NCBI GenBank assembly: GCA_011046055.1
Contig: DSBN01000123.1
Coordinates: forward strand, 1-6,026
Origin: Sediminispirochaeta sp.
GTDB lineage: Bacteria; Spirochaetota; Spirochaetia; DSM-16054; Sediminispirochaetaceae
Direction of reading: 5' to 3'
DNA length: 6,026 bases
Under the pieces are notes generated by a model. That model was not told the origin of the DNA. It saw only the letters and a list, made by a program, of their open reading frames with translations, and did no database searches. Shown in pieces: positions 1 to 6,026 of the stretch. The translations under genes and the position numbers were made by a program. The stretch's first letter is position 1; every line of letters starts with the position of its first letter.

Positions 1-1
1 G

Positions 2-1282
2 GTCATCCAGAACGGCAAGGCGATGGTAATCCCGGACATTCGCAGGGAAAAAGATTTCCTGGACAAGACCGGGGTCTACCCCATTAACGGTGAAGAGCCG
101 CTTGCTTTTATTTGCGTACCGATCATGACCACCCAGGACGTCTTGGGCGCCCTCAGCGCGGACAGAACCGGCGCCACCCCTCAGAGTCTCGACGAGGACC
201 TCCGCCTACTGACCATCGTCGCCTCCATGACCGCCCAGGCGGTGAAGCTGCGCCGCAGCGTACAGGAGGAGCGGCAGCGGCTGATGGAGGAGAACCGCCG
301 ACTAAAAAACCAGCTGGAGGAGCGCTTCCACCCGAGGAACATCATCGGCAACAGCACCGCCATGAAGGAGGTTTTCAACCTCATCGGCCAGGTATCCCAC
401 AGCGAGGCCACCGTCTTGATCCGCGGGGAGAGCGGGACCGGCAAGGAGCTCATCGCCCAGGCGATCCACTACCAGAGCCCCCGCTCGGAGCAGGCTTTCG
501 TCAAGGTCAACTGCTCGGCCCTGCCGGAGACGGTGATCGAGAGCGAGCTCTTTGGTCACGAGAAGGGCGCCTTCACCGGTGCGGTACAGAGCCGCAAGGG
601 ACGCTTCGAGCTGGCCGACGGGGGGACCATTTTCCTGGACGAGATCGGCGACCTCCCCTTGAGCATCCAGATCAAACTCCTACGGGTCCTGCAGGAACGG
701 GAGTTCGAGCGGGTCGGCGGGACTCGTACCCAGCGGGTGAACGTGAGAATCATCACCGCCACCCACCGCAACCTGGAGGAGATGATCCGTACCGGCGAGT
801 TTCGCGAGGACCTCTACTACCGGCTCAACGTCTTCCCCATTCACGTCCCGCCCCTGCGGGAGCGAAAGAGCGACATCACCCTCCTGGCCGACTACTTCAC
901 CGAGAAGTACAGCCGCAGGAACAACAAGGAGATACGCCGCATATCCACCCCGGCTATCGAGCTGCTCTCCATCTATCACTGGCCGGGCAACGTCCGGGAG
1001 CTGGAGAACTGTATCGAACGGGCGGTTCTGCTCAGTACCGACGGGGTCATTCACGGCCACCACCTGCCCCCCACCCTCCAATCCGCCGAAAGCACCAACA
1101 CCCGCCTGCAGGGCAGTCTGCAGGAGGAGCTGGACCGCTTCGAGCGGGAGATCATCCTGGACGCCCTCAAATCCAGCAAGGGCAACGCCGCCTCCGCCGC
1201 TCGTGCCCTGGGCCTCACCGAAAGAGTCATGGGACTGAGAATCAAGAAATTTGGTATTGATCCCCGCAAATTCAAGTCATAA
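2..1282 (+). CDS. nifA: NifA-family sigma-54-dependent transcriptional activator (5' truncated by window)
   Basis: Enhancer-binding protein that uses ATP hydrolysis to open promoters bound by sigma-54 RNA polymerase; NifA members switch on nitrogen fixation genes. The reading frame is open to the window edge, so the start lies upstream; 426 residues are visible against roughly 500-570 in full NifA proteins. In visible numbering (V1 at base 2): the end of a GAF sensor domain (about 1-80, with [16 protein letters not shown] and FICVPI), a charged probable coiled-coil linker (about 85-112), then the AAA+ domain. The latter has Walker A GESGTGKE (142-149), the sigma-54 contact loop GAFTGA (189-194), Walker [12 protein letters not shown] (207-217), REDLYYRLN (268-276) and WPGNVREL (327-334). 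The Fis-type helix-turn-helix is at about 395-419. The interdomain CxxxxC cysteine motif of oxygen-sensitive NifA is absent. The bEBP class is certain; NifA rather than a related GAF-type activator (AnfA/VnfA-like) is likely but not proven, since no nif genes are visible. Confidence 0.85.
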   Translation, partial: VIQNGKAMVIPDIRREKDFLDKTGVYPINGEEPLAFICVPIMTTQDVLGALSADRTGATPQSLDEDLRLLTIVASMTAQAVKLRRSVQEERQRLMEENRRLKNQLEERFHPRNIIGNSTAMKEVFNLIGQVSHSEATVLIRGESGTGKELIAQAIHYQSPRSEQAFVKVNCSALPETVIESELFGHEKGAFTGAVQSRKGRFELADGGTIFLDEIGDLPLSIQIKLLRVLQEREFERVGGTRTQRVNVRIITATHRNLEEMIRTGEFREDLYYRLNVFPIHVPPLRERKSDITLLADYFTEKYSRRNNKEIRRISTPAIELLSIYHWPGNVRELENCIERAVLLSTDGVIHGHHLPPTLQSAESTNTRLQGSLQEELDRFEREIILDALKSSKGNAASAARALGLTERVMGLRIKKFGIDPRKFKS

Positions 1283-1312
1283 GATTTTAATAGGGTTCCA
1301 GAGAAGCTCTAT

Positions 1313-1317
1313 AGGAG
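1313..1317 (+). promoter_or_regulatory. Ribosome binding site of glgP (AGGAG)
   Basis: AGGAG lies five bases before the ATG at 1323. This decides the start: the frame is open back to a TTG at 1251 inside the preceding gene, but that start has no comparable site, and the 24 extra residues do not look like the phosphorylase N-terminus. Confidence 0.8.
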
Positions 1318-1322
1318 AAGAA

Positions 1323-3869
1323 ATGAAAAACAAAGAAGCCGCCAATCCTCACTGCGAGGAAGGAATCGAATCGAGTCGTTTTGGGAAAAATCCCGCCTCC
1401 CTGTGCTGGGGTTTTGCCGAACACCTCAAATACACCCTCGGCGCCGACCGCTACAACGCCACCAACCGCGACCAGTTCATGGCCTTGGCCTACGCGCTGC
1501 GCGACCGGATCATGCACCAGTGGATCAAGACCAAGCAGATCCATTATCAGAAGGATGTCAAACGGCTCTACTACCTGTCCATGGAGTTCCTGATGGGCCG
1601 CGCCATGGGCAACAACGCCATCAATATGCAGTTGGAAGGTGAGCTCAAGGAGGCGGTGGAACAACTGGGCTACCACTACGAAGAGTTGATCGACCAGGAG
1701 GTCGACGCGGGACTCGGAAACGGAGGCCTCGGGCGCCTGGCCGCCTGCTTCATGGACTCTCTGGCCACCATGGACCTGCCCGCCTACGGCTACGGCCTGC
1801 GCTACGACTACGGTATATTTCGCCAGCAGATCGACAACGGCTACCAGGTGGAGCAGCCCGACGACTGGCTGCGCTGGGAGAACCCCTGGGAGATCGAACG
1901 CCCCGAGCACTCCGTGGAGGTCCACTTCGGTGGCCGAGTGGAATCGATTATGGAACGGGGAAAACGGGTCTTCCGTTGGCTGGACACCCAAACGGTGATC
2001 GGCATTCCCTACGACATGCCCATCGTCGGCTACGGGGGCAAAACGGTGAACACCCTGCGACTCTGGTCGGCCCGCGCGGCGGAGGAGTTCGACTTCGAGG
2101 ACTTCAACAGCGGCGACTATGTCGAGGCGGTGAGCGCCAAGGTCATGGCCGAGAACCTCACCAAGGTCCTCTACCCCAATGACAAGCTCTATCTGGGCAA
2201 GGAGCTGCGCCTCAAGCAGCAGTACTTCTTCGTATCCTGCTCGCTCCAGGACATCATCCGACGTTTCAAGAGGTCTAACCACCGCTGGAACGACTTCCCC
2301 GACTTCGCGGCGATCCAGCTCAACGACACCCACCCCTCGCTGGCGGTACCAGAGCTGATGCGTCTGCTCATCGACCAGGAAGGCCTGACTTGGAACACCG
2401 CCTGGAACATAACTCTGCGCTGCACATCCTACACCAACCACACCTTGATGCCCGAAGCGCTGGAGAAATGGCCCGTTCCGATGCTGGACCACCTGCTGCC
2501 GCGGCACTTGCAGATAATTTACGAGATCAACCACCGCTTCATACAGAAAGCCATCACCGTTTTCCCCAAAAATATGGAGAAGATCCGCCAGGTCAGCCTG
2601 GTAGAAGAGTCGGTGCCCAAGCAGATCAGAATGGCCTACCTGTCCATCGTCGGCTCTCACTCCACCAACGGTGTGGCCCGACTGCACACCCAGCTCCTGC
2701 GGCAGCGTTTGGTCCCCGAGTTGGCCCGGATCTACCCCGAGAGATTCAACAGCAAGACCAACGGCATCACCCAGCGACGTTTTCTGCTCCACGCCAATCC
2801 GCCGCTGGCCGCGCTGATCACCGAAACCATCGGCGACGGATGGATCACCGACTTCTCCCAGATCGCGAAGCTTCGCCCCTTCGCCGAGGATCCGGAGTTT
2901 CGCCGCAAATTTTCCGAGGTCAAACAGCAGGCCAAAAAACGGCTGACGGATTTCGTCGCCAAGGAGTACGGTTTTCAGATCAATGCCGAGAGCTTCTTCG
3001 ACGTACAGGTCAAGCGGATCCACGAGTACAAACGCCAACTGCTCAACGCTCTGCAGATCGTCATCCTTTACAACCGTATTCGCTCCGGCAATCCCAAGGA
3101 CTTTGTTCCCCGCAGCTACCTCTTCGCCGGCAAAGCCGCACCGGGATACGCCATGGCCAAGCTGATCATCAAGTTTATCAACAACATCGCCAAGGTGATC
3201 AACTACGACGAGAGTCTCAAGGGCCGGCTGAAGGTCCATTTCCTGCCGAACTACAGCGTCTCGCTGGCCGAAAAAATCATCCCCGCCACCGACCTGTCGG
3301 AGCAGATATCCACCGCCGGTACCGAAGCATCGGGAACGGGCAATATGAAGTTCATGTGCAACGGTGCGTTGACCATGGGAACGCTGGACGGGGCGAACAT
3401 AGAAATCGTGGAAGAGGCGGGGCGGGAAAACGCCTTCATCTTCGGACTCACCGCCGACGAGGTGGAGGAGCAAGCCCCCAGCTACGACCCGCGAAAGGTC
3501 TACCGGGAGAACCCGGAGATCAAGGAGGCCATCGACCTGATCTTCTCCGGCCACTTCAACTTCTCCGAGCCGGGAATATTCGACCCGCTCTACCAGGCCC
3601 TTTTCGAGGAGGGCGACCGATATATGCATCTGGCCGACCTGCCCTCCTACTGCGAGGCCCAGGAGAGCGCCCTCGGCCTCTACCGGGATCAGCGGGAAGA
3701 GTGGAATCGCCGGGCGATCATCAACATCGCCTCCTCGGGGAAGTTCTCCTCCGACCGGACCATCGACGAGTACGCCCGGGAGATATGGAAGCTCTCCCCC
3801 TGCCGGATCGACAAGGACGTCGACCCCTTCGACACTTTGGAGAACGCGAAAAAGCAGGAGAACCAGTAA
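1323..3869 (+). CDS. glgP: Glycogen/alpha-glucan phosphorylase (GT35)
   Basis: Cytoplasmic enzyme that removes glucose units from the non-reducing ends of glycogen or maltodextrin with phosphate, giving glucose-1-phosphate. It is complete at 848 residues, close to rabbit muscle (842) and E. coli (about 815) enzymes. Visible landmarks: YLSMEFLMGRA near the N-terminus; GLGNGGLGRLA (about 130-140); SYTNHTLMPEALEKWP and LPRHLQIIYEIN in the middle; VKRIHEYKRQ (563-572), part of the phosphate/cofactor site; EASGTGNMKFMCNGAL with the pyridoxal-phosphate lysine at K676 (AAG at 3348-3350); and GKFSSDRTIDEYAREIW at the C-terminus, followed by a polar tail of about 20 residues. No catalytic segment is missing. 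The loop usually read TNGITPRRW is TNGITQRRF here, a minor variation. It starts 40 bases after the NifA-like gene with no terminator between, so cotranscription is likely. It ends convergently against the DUF554 gene. Whether it prefers glycogen or maltodextrin cannot be told from sequence alone. Confidence 0.97.
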   Translation: MKNKEAANPHCEEGIESSRFGKNPASLCWGFAEHLKYTLGADRYNATNRDQFMALAYALRDRIMHQWIKTKQIHYQKDVKRLYYLSMEFLMGRAMGNNAINMQLEGELKEAVEQLGYHYEELIDQEVDAGLGNGGLGRLAACFMDSLATMDLPAYGYGLRYDYGIFRQQIDNGYQVEQPDDWLRWENPWEIERPEHSVEVHFGGRVESIMERGKRVFRWLDTQTVIGIPYDMPIVGYGGKTVNTLRLWSARAAEEFDFEDFNSGDYVEAVSAKVMAENLTKVLYPNDKLYLGKELRLKQQYFFVSCSLQDIIRRFKRSNHRWNDFPDFAAIQLNDTHPSLAVPELMRLLIDQEGLTWNTAWNITLRCTSYTNHTLMPEALEKWPVPMLDHLLPRHLQIIYEINHRFIQKAITVFPKNMEKIRQVSLVEESVPKQIRMAYLSIVGSHSTNGVARLHTQLLRQRLVPELARIYPERFNSKTNGITQRRFLLHANPPLAALITETIGDGWITDFSQIAKLRPFAEDPEFRRKFSEVKQQAKKRLTDFVAKEYGFQINAESFFDVQVKRIHEYKRQLLNALQIVILYNRIRSGNPKDFVPRSYLFAGKAAPGYAMAKLIIKFINNIAKVINYDESLKGRLKVHFLPNYSVSLAEKIIPATDLSEQISTAGTEASGTGNMKFMCNGALTMGTLDGANIEIVEEAGRENAFIFGLTADEVEEQAPSYDPRKVYRENPEIKEAIDLIFSGHFNFSEPGIFDPLYQALFEEGDRYMHLADLPSYCEAQESALGLYRDQREEWNRRAIINIASSGKFSSDRTIDEYAREIWKLSPCRIDKDVDPFDTLENAKKQENQ

Positions 3870-3874
3870 AGCTC

Positions 3875-3890
3875 CGGTAAGCTGTTACCG
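3875..3890. terminator. Short hairpin in the convergent gap between glgP and the DUF554 gene
   Basis: CGGTAA and TTACCG form a perfect 6-bp stem with the 4-base loop GCTG, six bases after the glgP stop and just beyond the end of the oppositely oriented gene. Its place suits a bidirectional terminator. The stem is short and there is no T-run on either side, so an efficient intrinsic terminator is doubtful. Confidence 0.35.
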
Positions 3891-3892
3891 AA

Positions 3893-4612
3893 TCAGAAGC
3901 TCAGGCTCTGGAGCCAGGGAACCACCACCGGATCGAGGCTGGTAAAAACCAATACTATCAGCAAGGCGGGCAAAAAGTTGCCCGTCTTGATCTCTTTCAG
4001 CTTCAAGAGGTTCAAGCCGATCATCAGAATCAGCACACCACCGGTGCCGGAGATCTCCGAGAGGCCCAGCTCTCCGATCAGCGGCCCGATGACCCCGCCC
4101 AACAGGGTCAGTCCACCCTGATAGACGAGTATGGTGATGACCGAAAACATCACGCCGATCCCCATAGCCGCGGAGAACATGATCGCCATGAATCCGTCGA
4201 GGACCGACTTCATCAGAATCAAATCGTATTCGCCTTCGGCCCCGGCCTTGATCGAACCGACTATGGCCAGCGCCCCGACGCAGAAGAGCACCGACGCGTC
4301 GAGAAAGCCCTGGGCGAAAGTGCTGCTGCTGGAGCTGCTTTTGGCAAAGGTGCGCTGCAGCCAGCTGCCGAAGTTCATTATCCCCCCCTCGATGTTCAGG
4401 GTGGTGCCGATCATACCGCCCAGAATCACCGACAGGGCCAGATAGACGATCCTCTGAGACTCGAAAGACATCTGCATACCGATGGTCAGAGAGATCAATC
4501 CCGCTCCGATATAGACCACATCTTTGATTTTTGGACTCATGTTCTTGTGCAACAAAAGGCCAATGGCCGAGCCGATTAAGACGGCGATACAGTTTACTAT
4601 TGTGGCAATCAT
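3893..4612 (-). CDS. DUF554 family integral membrane protein (YqgA/YdfK-like)
   Basis: Multi-pass inner-membrane protein of a widespread family without an established function; a transport role is often supposed. It has 239 residues when read from the ATG at 4612. A GTG two codons upstream (4618) is also possible, but relatives typically begin with a sequence like M-I-x-T-I-V-N, which matches the ATG. No strong Shine-Dalgarno is visible for either. Hydrophobic segments lie at about 2-22, 32-50, 54-74, 104-123, 137-163, 165-182, 190-206 and 212-233, so seven or eight spans. Family hallmarks are the N-terminal VNCIAVLIGSAIGLLL, the glycine-rich LGGMIGTTLNIEG (63-76), FCVGALAIVGSIKAG (110-124) and MKSVLDGFMAIMFSAAMGIG (134-153). 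A run of six serines (92-97) sits in the loop before the FCVGA span, where relatives usually have mixed polar residues. The gene is divergent from the mocA-like gene and convergent with glgP, so it is probably its own transcription unit. Confidence 0.9.
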   Translation of the reverse strand: MIATIVNCIAVLIGSAIGLLLHKNMSPKIKDVVYIGAGLISLTIGMQMSFESQRIVYLALSVILGGMIGTTLNIEGGIMNFGSWLQRTFAKSSSSSSTFAQGFLDASVLFCVGALAIVGSIKAGAEGEYDLILMKSVLDGFMAIMFSAAMGIGVMFSVITILVYQGGLTLLGGVIGPLIGELGLSEISGTGGVLILMIGLNLLKLKEIKTGNFLPALLIVLVFTSLDPVVVPWLQSLSF

Positions 4613-4618
4613 GGTCAC

Positions 4619-4633
4619 GATTCTATTAGAATC
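4619..4633. promoter_or_regulatory. Perfect 15-base palindrome upstream of the DUF554 gene (candidate operator)
   Basis: GATTCTA-T-TAGAATC is a perfect inverted repeat with 7-base arms and a single central base. It ends six bases before the ATG of the DUF554 gene, in the divergent intergenic region. The symmetry suits a dimeric repressor site. In the DUF554 mRNA it could also form a 5-bp hairpin next to the start codon. I do not recognise the regulator. Confidence 0.4.
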
Positions 4634-4689
4634 ATGGAAGCCTGTGAATACTTATGCAGTTTTTTTGGAAAAATCCCCTTTATTCTCGC

Positions 4690-4705
4690 TGTATTTACCG
4701 ATACA
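4690..4705. promoter_or_regulatory. Inverted repeat TGTAT-N6-ATACA (matches the TGT-N10-ACA pattern)
   Basis: Five-base perfect arms separated by six bases, ending ten bases before the mocA-like ATG. The outer triplets fit the NifA upstream-activator pattern TGT-N10-ACA. Weak sigma-70-like elements overlap it on both strands: plus strand TACACT at 4702-4707, and minus strand TTGCAG (4711-4706) with GAGAAT (4687-4682) at 18-base spacing. If these are real promoters, a protein bound here would block them. No GG-N10-GC sigma-54 promoter was found between this site and the DUF554 gene, so an operator role is at least as likely as an enhancer role. Confidence 0.3.
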
Positions 4706-4715
4706 CTGCAAAAAC

Positions 4716-5309
4716 ATGAAAGAATCTTTGAATATCGACTGCCTGATTCCCTGCGCCGGTTTATCGGAGAGAATGGGCTCCTGGAAGCCGATGATCGACT
4801 ACCGGGGCCGTCCTCTGATCGTACAGGTGGTGGAAAAAGCTCTGAGCCCGTGCCAAAGGGTCATCCTGGTCACCGGTTATCGGGGCGAGGAACTCGAGGA
4901 GCTCTTCGCCCTTGAGAGCCGGGTAGACTGCGTCAGGAACCGGGAGTACGGAAGAGGCATGTTCAGTTCGATTCAGCGCGGGGTATCTTCCGTCCGGACT
5001 CCGGCCTTCTTCGTCAGCCTGGGGGATATGCCGGAAATACCGGCGGATATTTTTCAAACCCTGTCAAAACTGCTCGACGAACACCCGGAGGCGGATATCG
5101 CCCGCCCCCTCCACCACGGACGCCCGGGCCACCCGGTACTGCTGAGAAAAACGGTGGTCCCGACCATCCTCGACCTCCCGGCGGAGTCGAATATGCAGGA
5201 GGTCTTTCGCCGACACCAAAACAGCACCGGCCAGCGGGTCATAGAGATTGCGGTCAGCAGTCCGGGGACCATATACGACATCGACCGCCGGGAGGATCTG
5301 GCGGATTAG
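4716..5309 (+). CDS. mocA: MocA-like molybdenum cofactor cytidylyltransferase (MobA-like NTP transferase)
   Basis: Likely nucleotidyltransferase that joins CMP from CTP to molybdopterin, giving the MCD cofactor of xanthine-dehydrogenase-type molybdoenzymes. It has 197 residues, close to E. coli MocA (about 192), and resembles it along its length from memory. Matching stretches are the nucleotide-binding loop PCAGLSERMGSWKPM (12-26), RVILVTGYRGEELEELFA (48-65), LGDMP (102-106, metal-binding Asp), the substrate-loop motif RPGHPVL (136-142), NMQEV (159-163) and IYDIDRREDL (186-195). PGHP is typical of the CTP-using MocA branch. The loop reads PCAG where MocA has TAAG and MobA LAGG, so nucleotide preference is not certain. 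The ATG at 4716 has no good Shine-Dalgarno; a TTG at 4728 just before NIDCLIP is an alternative, and the longer open frame upstream overlaps the DUF554 gene and is unlikely. The next gene follows after 11 bases, so the two form an operon. Other MobA-like sugar or phosphonate nucleotidyltransferases are less likely. Confidence 0.8.
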   Translation: MKESLNIDCLIPCAGLSERMGSWKPMIDYRGRPLIVQVVEKALSPCQRVILVTGYRGEELEELFALESRVDCVRNREYGRGMFSSIQRGVSSVRTPAFFVSLGDMPEIPADIFQTLSKLLDEHPEADIARPLHHGRPGHPVLLRKTVVPTILDLPAESNMQEVFRRHQNSTGQRVIEIAVSSPGTIYDIDRREDLAD

Positions 5310-5311
5310 AC

Positions 5312-5316
5312 GGAGG
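5312..5316 (+). promoter_or_regulatory. Ribosome binding site of the aminotransferase gene (GGAGG)
   Basis: GGAGG sits four bases before the ATG at 5321, within the 11-base gap after the mocA-like stop. It supports this start and translation from a shared mRNA. Confidence 0.75.
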
Positions 5317-5320
5317 GTCT

Positions 5321-6026
5321 ATGAATATCGAAGCCTTCAAGCTAGAACGTTTTTTTGCCAAATACGAGTTCCAAATCCGCTACCAGATGAGCACCTCCGA
5401 CTGCGAATCCATGTCCATCCAAGACCTGCTCGAATTCGGCGGAGCGGAGGTGGAGCAGGATTTTCTCCACACCCCTCTGGGCTACACCGAGTCCCTGGGC
5501 CACCCTCGATTGCGAGAGCTGGTAGCCCGGGGAAGCGGCGTCGGCCTCAATATTGATCAAGTGCTGATCGCCGTCCCGGAGGAGGCGATCTTTCTCACCC
5601 TGCAAGCCCACCTGGATCCGGAAGATCACGTAATAGTCATGACCCCGGCCTATCAATCCCTCAGCGCGGTGCCGAAGTCGATCGGCTGCTCGATCACCCC
5701 TTGGCCGGTGGAGCTGAGAGACGGAGGGTGGCAGCTGGACTTGAACCTCCTTCAAGACAGCATCACCGACAGAACCAAGCTTCTCATTATTAATGTGCCC
5801 CACAACCCCACAGGACTCTGCCTCAGCGGGGAGCAGAAGAAGGCGATAGCCGATCTGCTGAGAAAGCGGGGGATACTGCTCTTCGCCGACGAGATGTACC
5901 ACCGCCTGGAATACGACCCGCAAGCGGACGCCGAAACCTTCTGCCGCTACTACGAGAAGGCGATCTGCCTCTCCGGACTATCCAAAGCCTACGGGCTGCC
6001 GGGACTGCGCATAGGCTGGCTGACGA
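5321..6026 (+). CDS. PLP-dependent class I/II aminotransferase (3' truncated by window)
   Basis: Fold-type I pyridoxal-phosphate enzyme that moves an amino group between an amino acid and a keto acid, or does a related reaction; the substrate is unknown. The first 235 residues are visible, of an expected 370-400. Landmarks: LGYTESLGHPRLRELVA (53-69), the usual substrate-side segment of the family; PEEAIFLTL (86-94), where the cofactor phosphate loop lies; MTPAYQSL (107-114); HNPTG (161-165, Asn162 for the PLP ring); ADEMYHRLEY (189-198, Asp190 for the pyridine nitrogen); and LSGLSKAYGLPGLRIGW (217-233) with the PLP lysine at K222. It is class I/II, not a NifS-like class V cysteine desulfurase. 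The N-terminal region (LERFFAKYEF, then SDCESMS) recalls proteins annotated as capreomycidine-synthase-like (VioD-like) aminotransferases; that link is from memory and weak. It is in one operon with the mocA-like gene. Confidence 0.93.
   Translation, partial: MNIEAFKLERFFAKYEFQIRYQMSTSDCESMSIQDLLEFGGAEVEQDFLHTPLGYTESLGHPRLRELVARGSGVGLNIDQVLIAVPEEAIFLTLQAHLDPEDHVIVMTPAYQSLSAVPKSIGCSITPWPVELRDGGWQLDLNLLQDSITDRTKLLIINVPHNPTGLCLSGEQKKAIADLLRKRGILLFADEMYHRLEYDPQADAETFCRYYEKAICLSGLSKAYGLPGLRIGWLT

Noticed and set aside
1294..1307. A GG-N10-GC spacing before glgP resembling a sigma-54 -24/-12 promoter
   Set aside because: Apart from the GG and GC the bases fit the consensus poorly (AGGGTT and AAGCT). 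Transcription from it would begin at about 1319, past the ribosome binding site of glgP.
1287..3629. A 780-codon open frame on the minus strand, antisense to glgP
   Set aside because: It is codon-aligned with glgP, so it stays open merely because the sense codons TTA, CTA and TCA are avoided in this GC-rich gene. Its product shows no recognisable domain, while the plus strand encodes an unmistakable phosphorylase.
2390..3880. A 496-codon plus-strand frame inside glgP, which would suggest an overlapping gene
   Set aside because: It is a shifted frame of glgP with a low-complexity product rich in Arg, Pro, Gly and Gln, typical of GC-rich out-of-frame translation.
4524..4715. N-terminal extension of the MocA-like protein by 64 residues
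   Set aside because: The extension would overlap the start of the divergent DUF554 gene and consists of its antisense translation plus intergenic sequence. MocA homologues begin only a few residues before the IDCLIP segment.
5342..5923. A 193-codon minus-strand frame antisense to the aminotransferase
   Set aside because: It is codon-aligned with the real gene and opened by the same codon bias. The plus strand carries a ribosome binding site and all the aminotransferase motifs.

Overview
This is a GC-rich, densely coded bacterial segment. It holds five protein-coding genes, two of them cut by the window edges, and no RNA genes, insertion sequences or CRISPR arrays that I can see. The NifA-type activator, the bacterial glycogen phosphorylase and the style of the MocA-like and aminotransferase proteins suggest a proteobacterium. 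I lean towards an anaerobic, possibly diazotrophic lineage of the former Deltaproteobacteria (Desulfuromonas/Geobacter-like). That placement is inference from protein style, not proven by the sequence.

Layout: (1) Bases 2-1282, plus strand, encode the C-terminal three quarters of a NifA-family sigma-54 activator (end of GAF domain, AAA+ domain with GAFTGA, Fis-type helix-turn-helix). (2) After only 40 bases, with no terminator, comes a complete glycogen phosphorylase (1323-3869, plus) with a good ribosome binding site and an intact pyridoxal-phosphate lysine. (3) A 23-base convergent gap with a short hairpin separates it from a DUF554 membrane protein on the minus strand (3893-4612). (4) An AT-richer divergent intergenic region of about 100 bases contains two distinct palindromes (4619-4633 and 4690-4705). 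(5) On the plus strand follow a MocA-like molybdopterin cytidylyltransferase homologue (4716-5309) and, 11 bases later, a fold-type I class I/II aminotransferase (5321 to the window end, incomplete).

How they fit together: the NifA-like gene and glgP look cotranscribed, which could couple a nitrogen or energy-status regulator to release of glucose-1-phosphate from stored glycogen. The mocA-like gene and aminotransferase look like a second, independent operon, divergent from the DUF554 gene. The palindromes between them are candidate operators for one or both directions. One of them matches the NifA-site pattern TGT-N10-ACA, but its position is not that of a normal sigma-54 enhancer for the plus-strand genes.

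I found no clear novel defence or mobile system. The points most worth a second look are the nifA-glgP pairing, the divergent palindromes and the mocA-aminotransferase pair.
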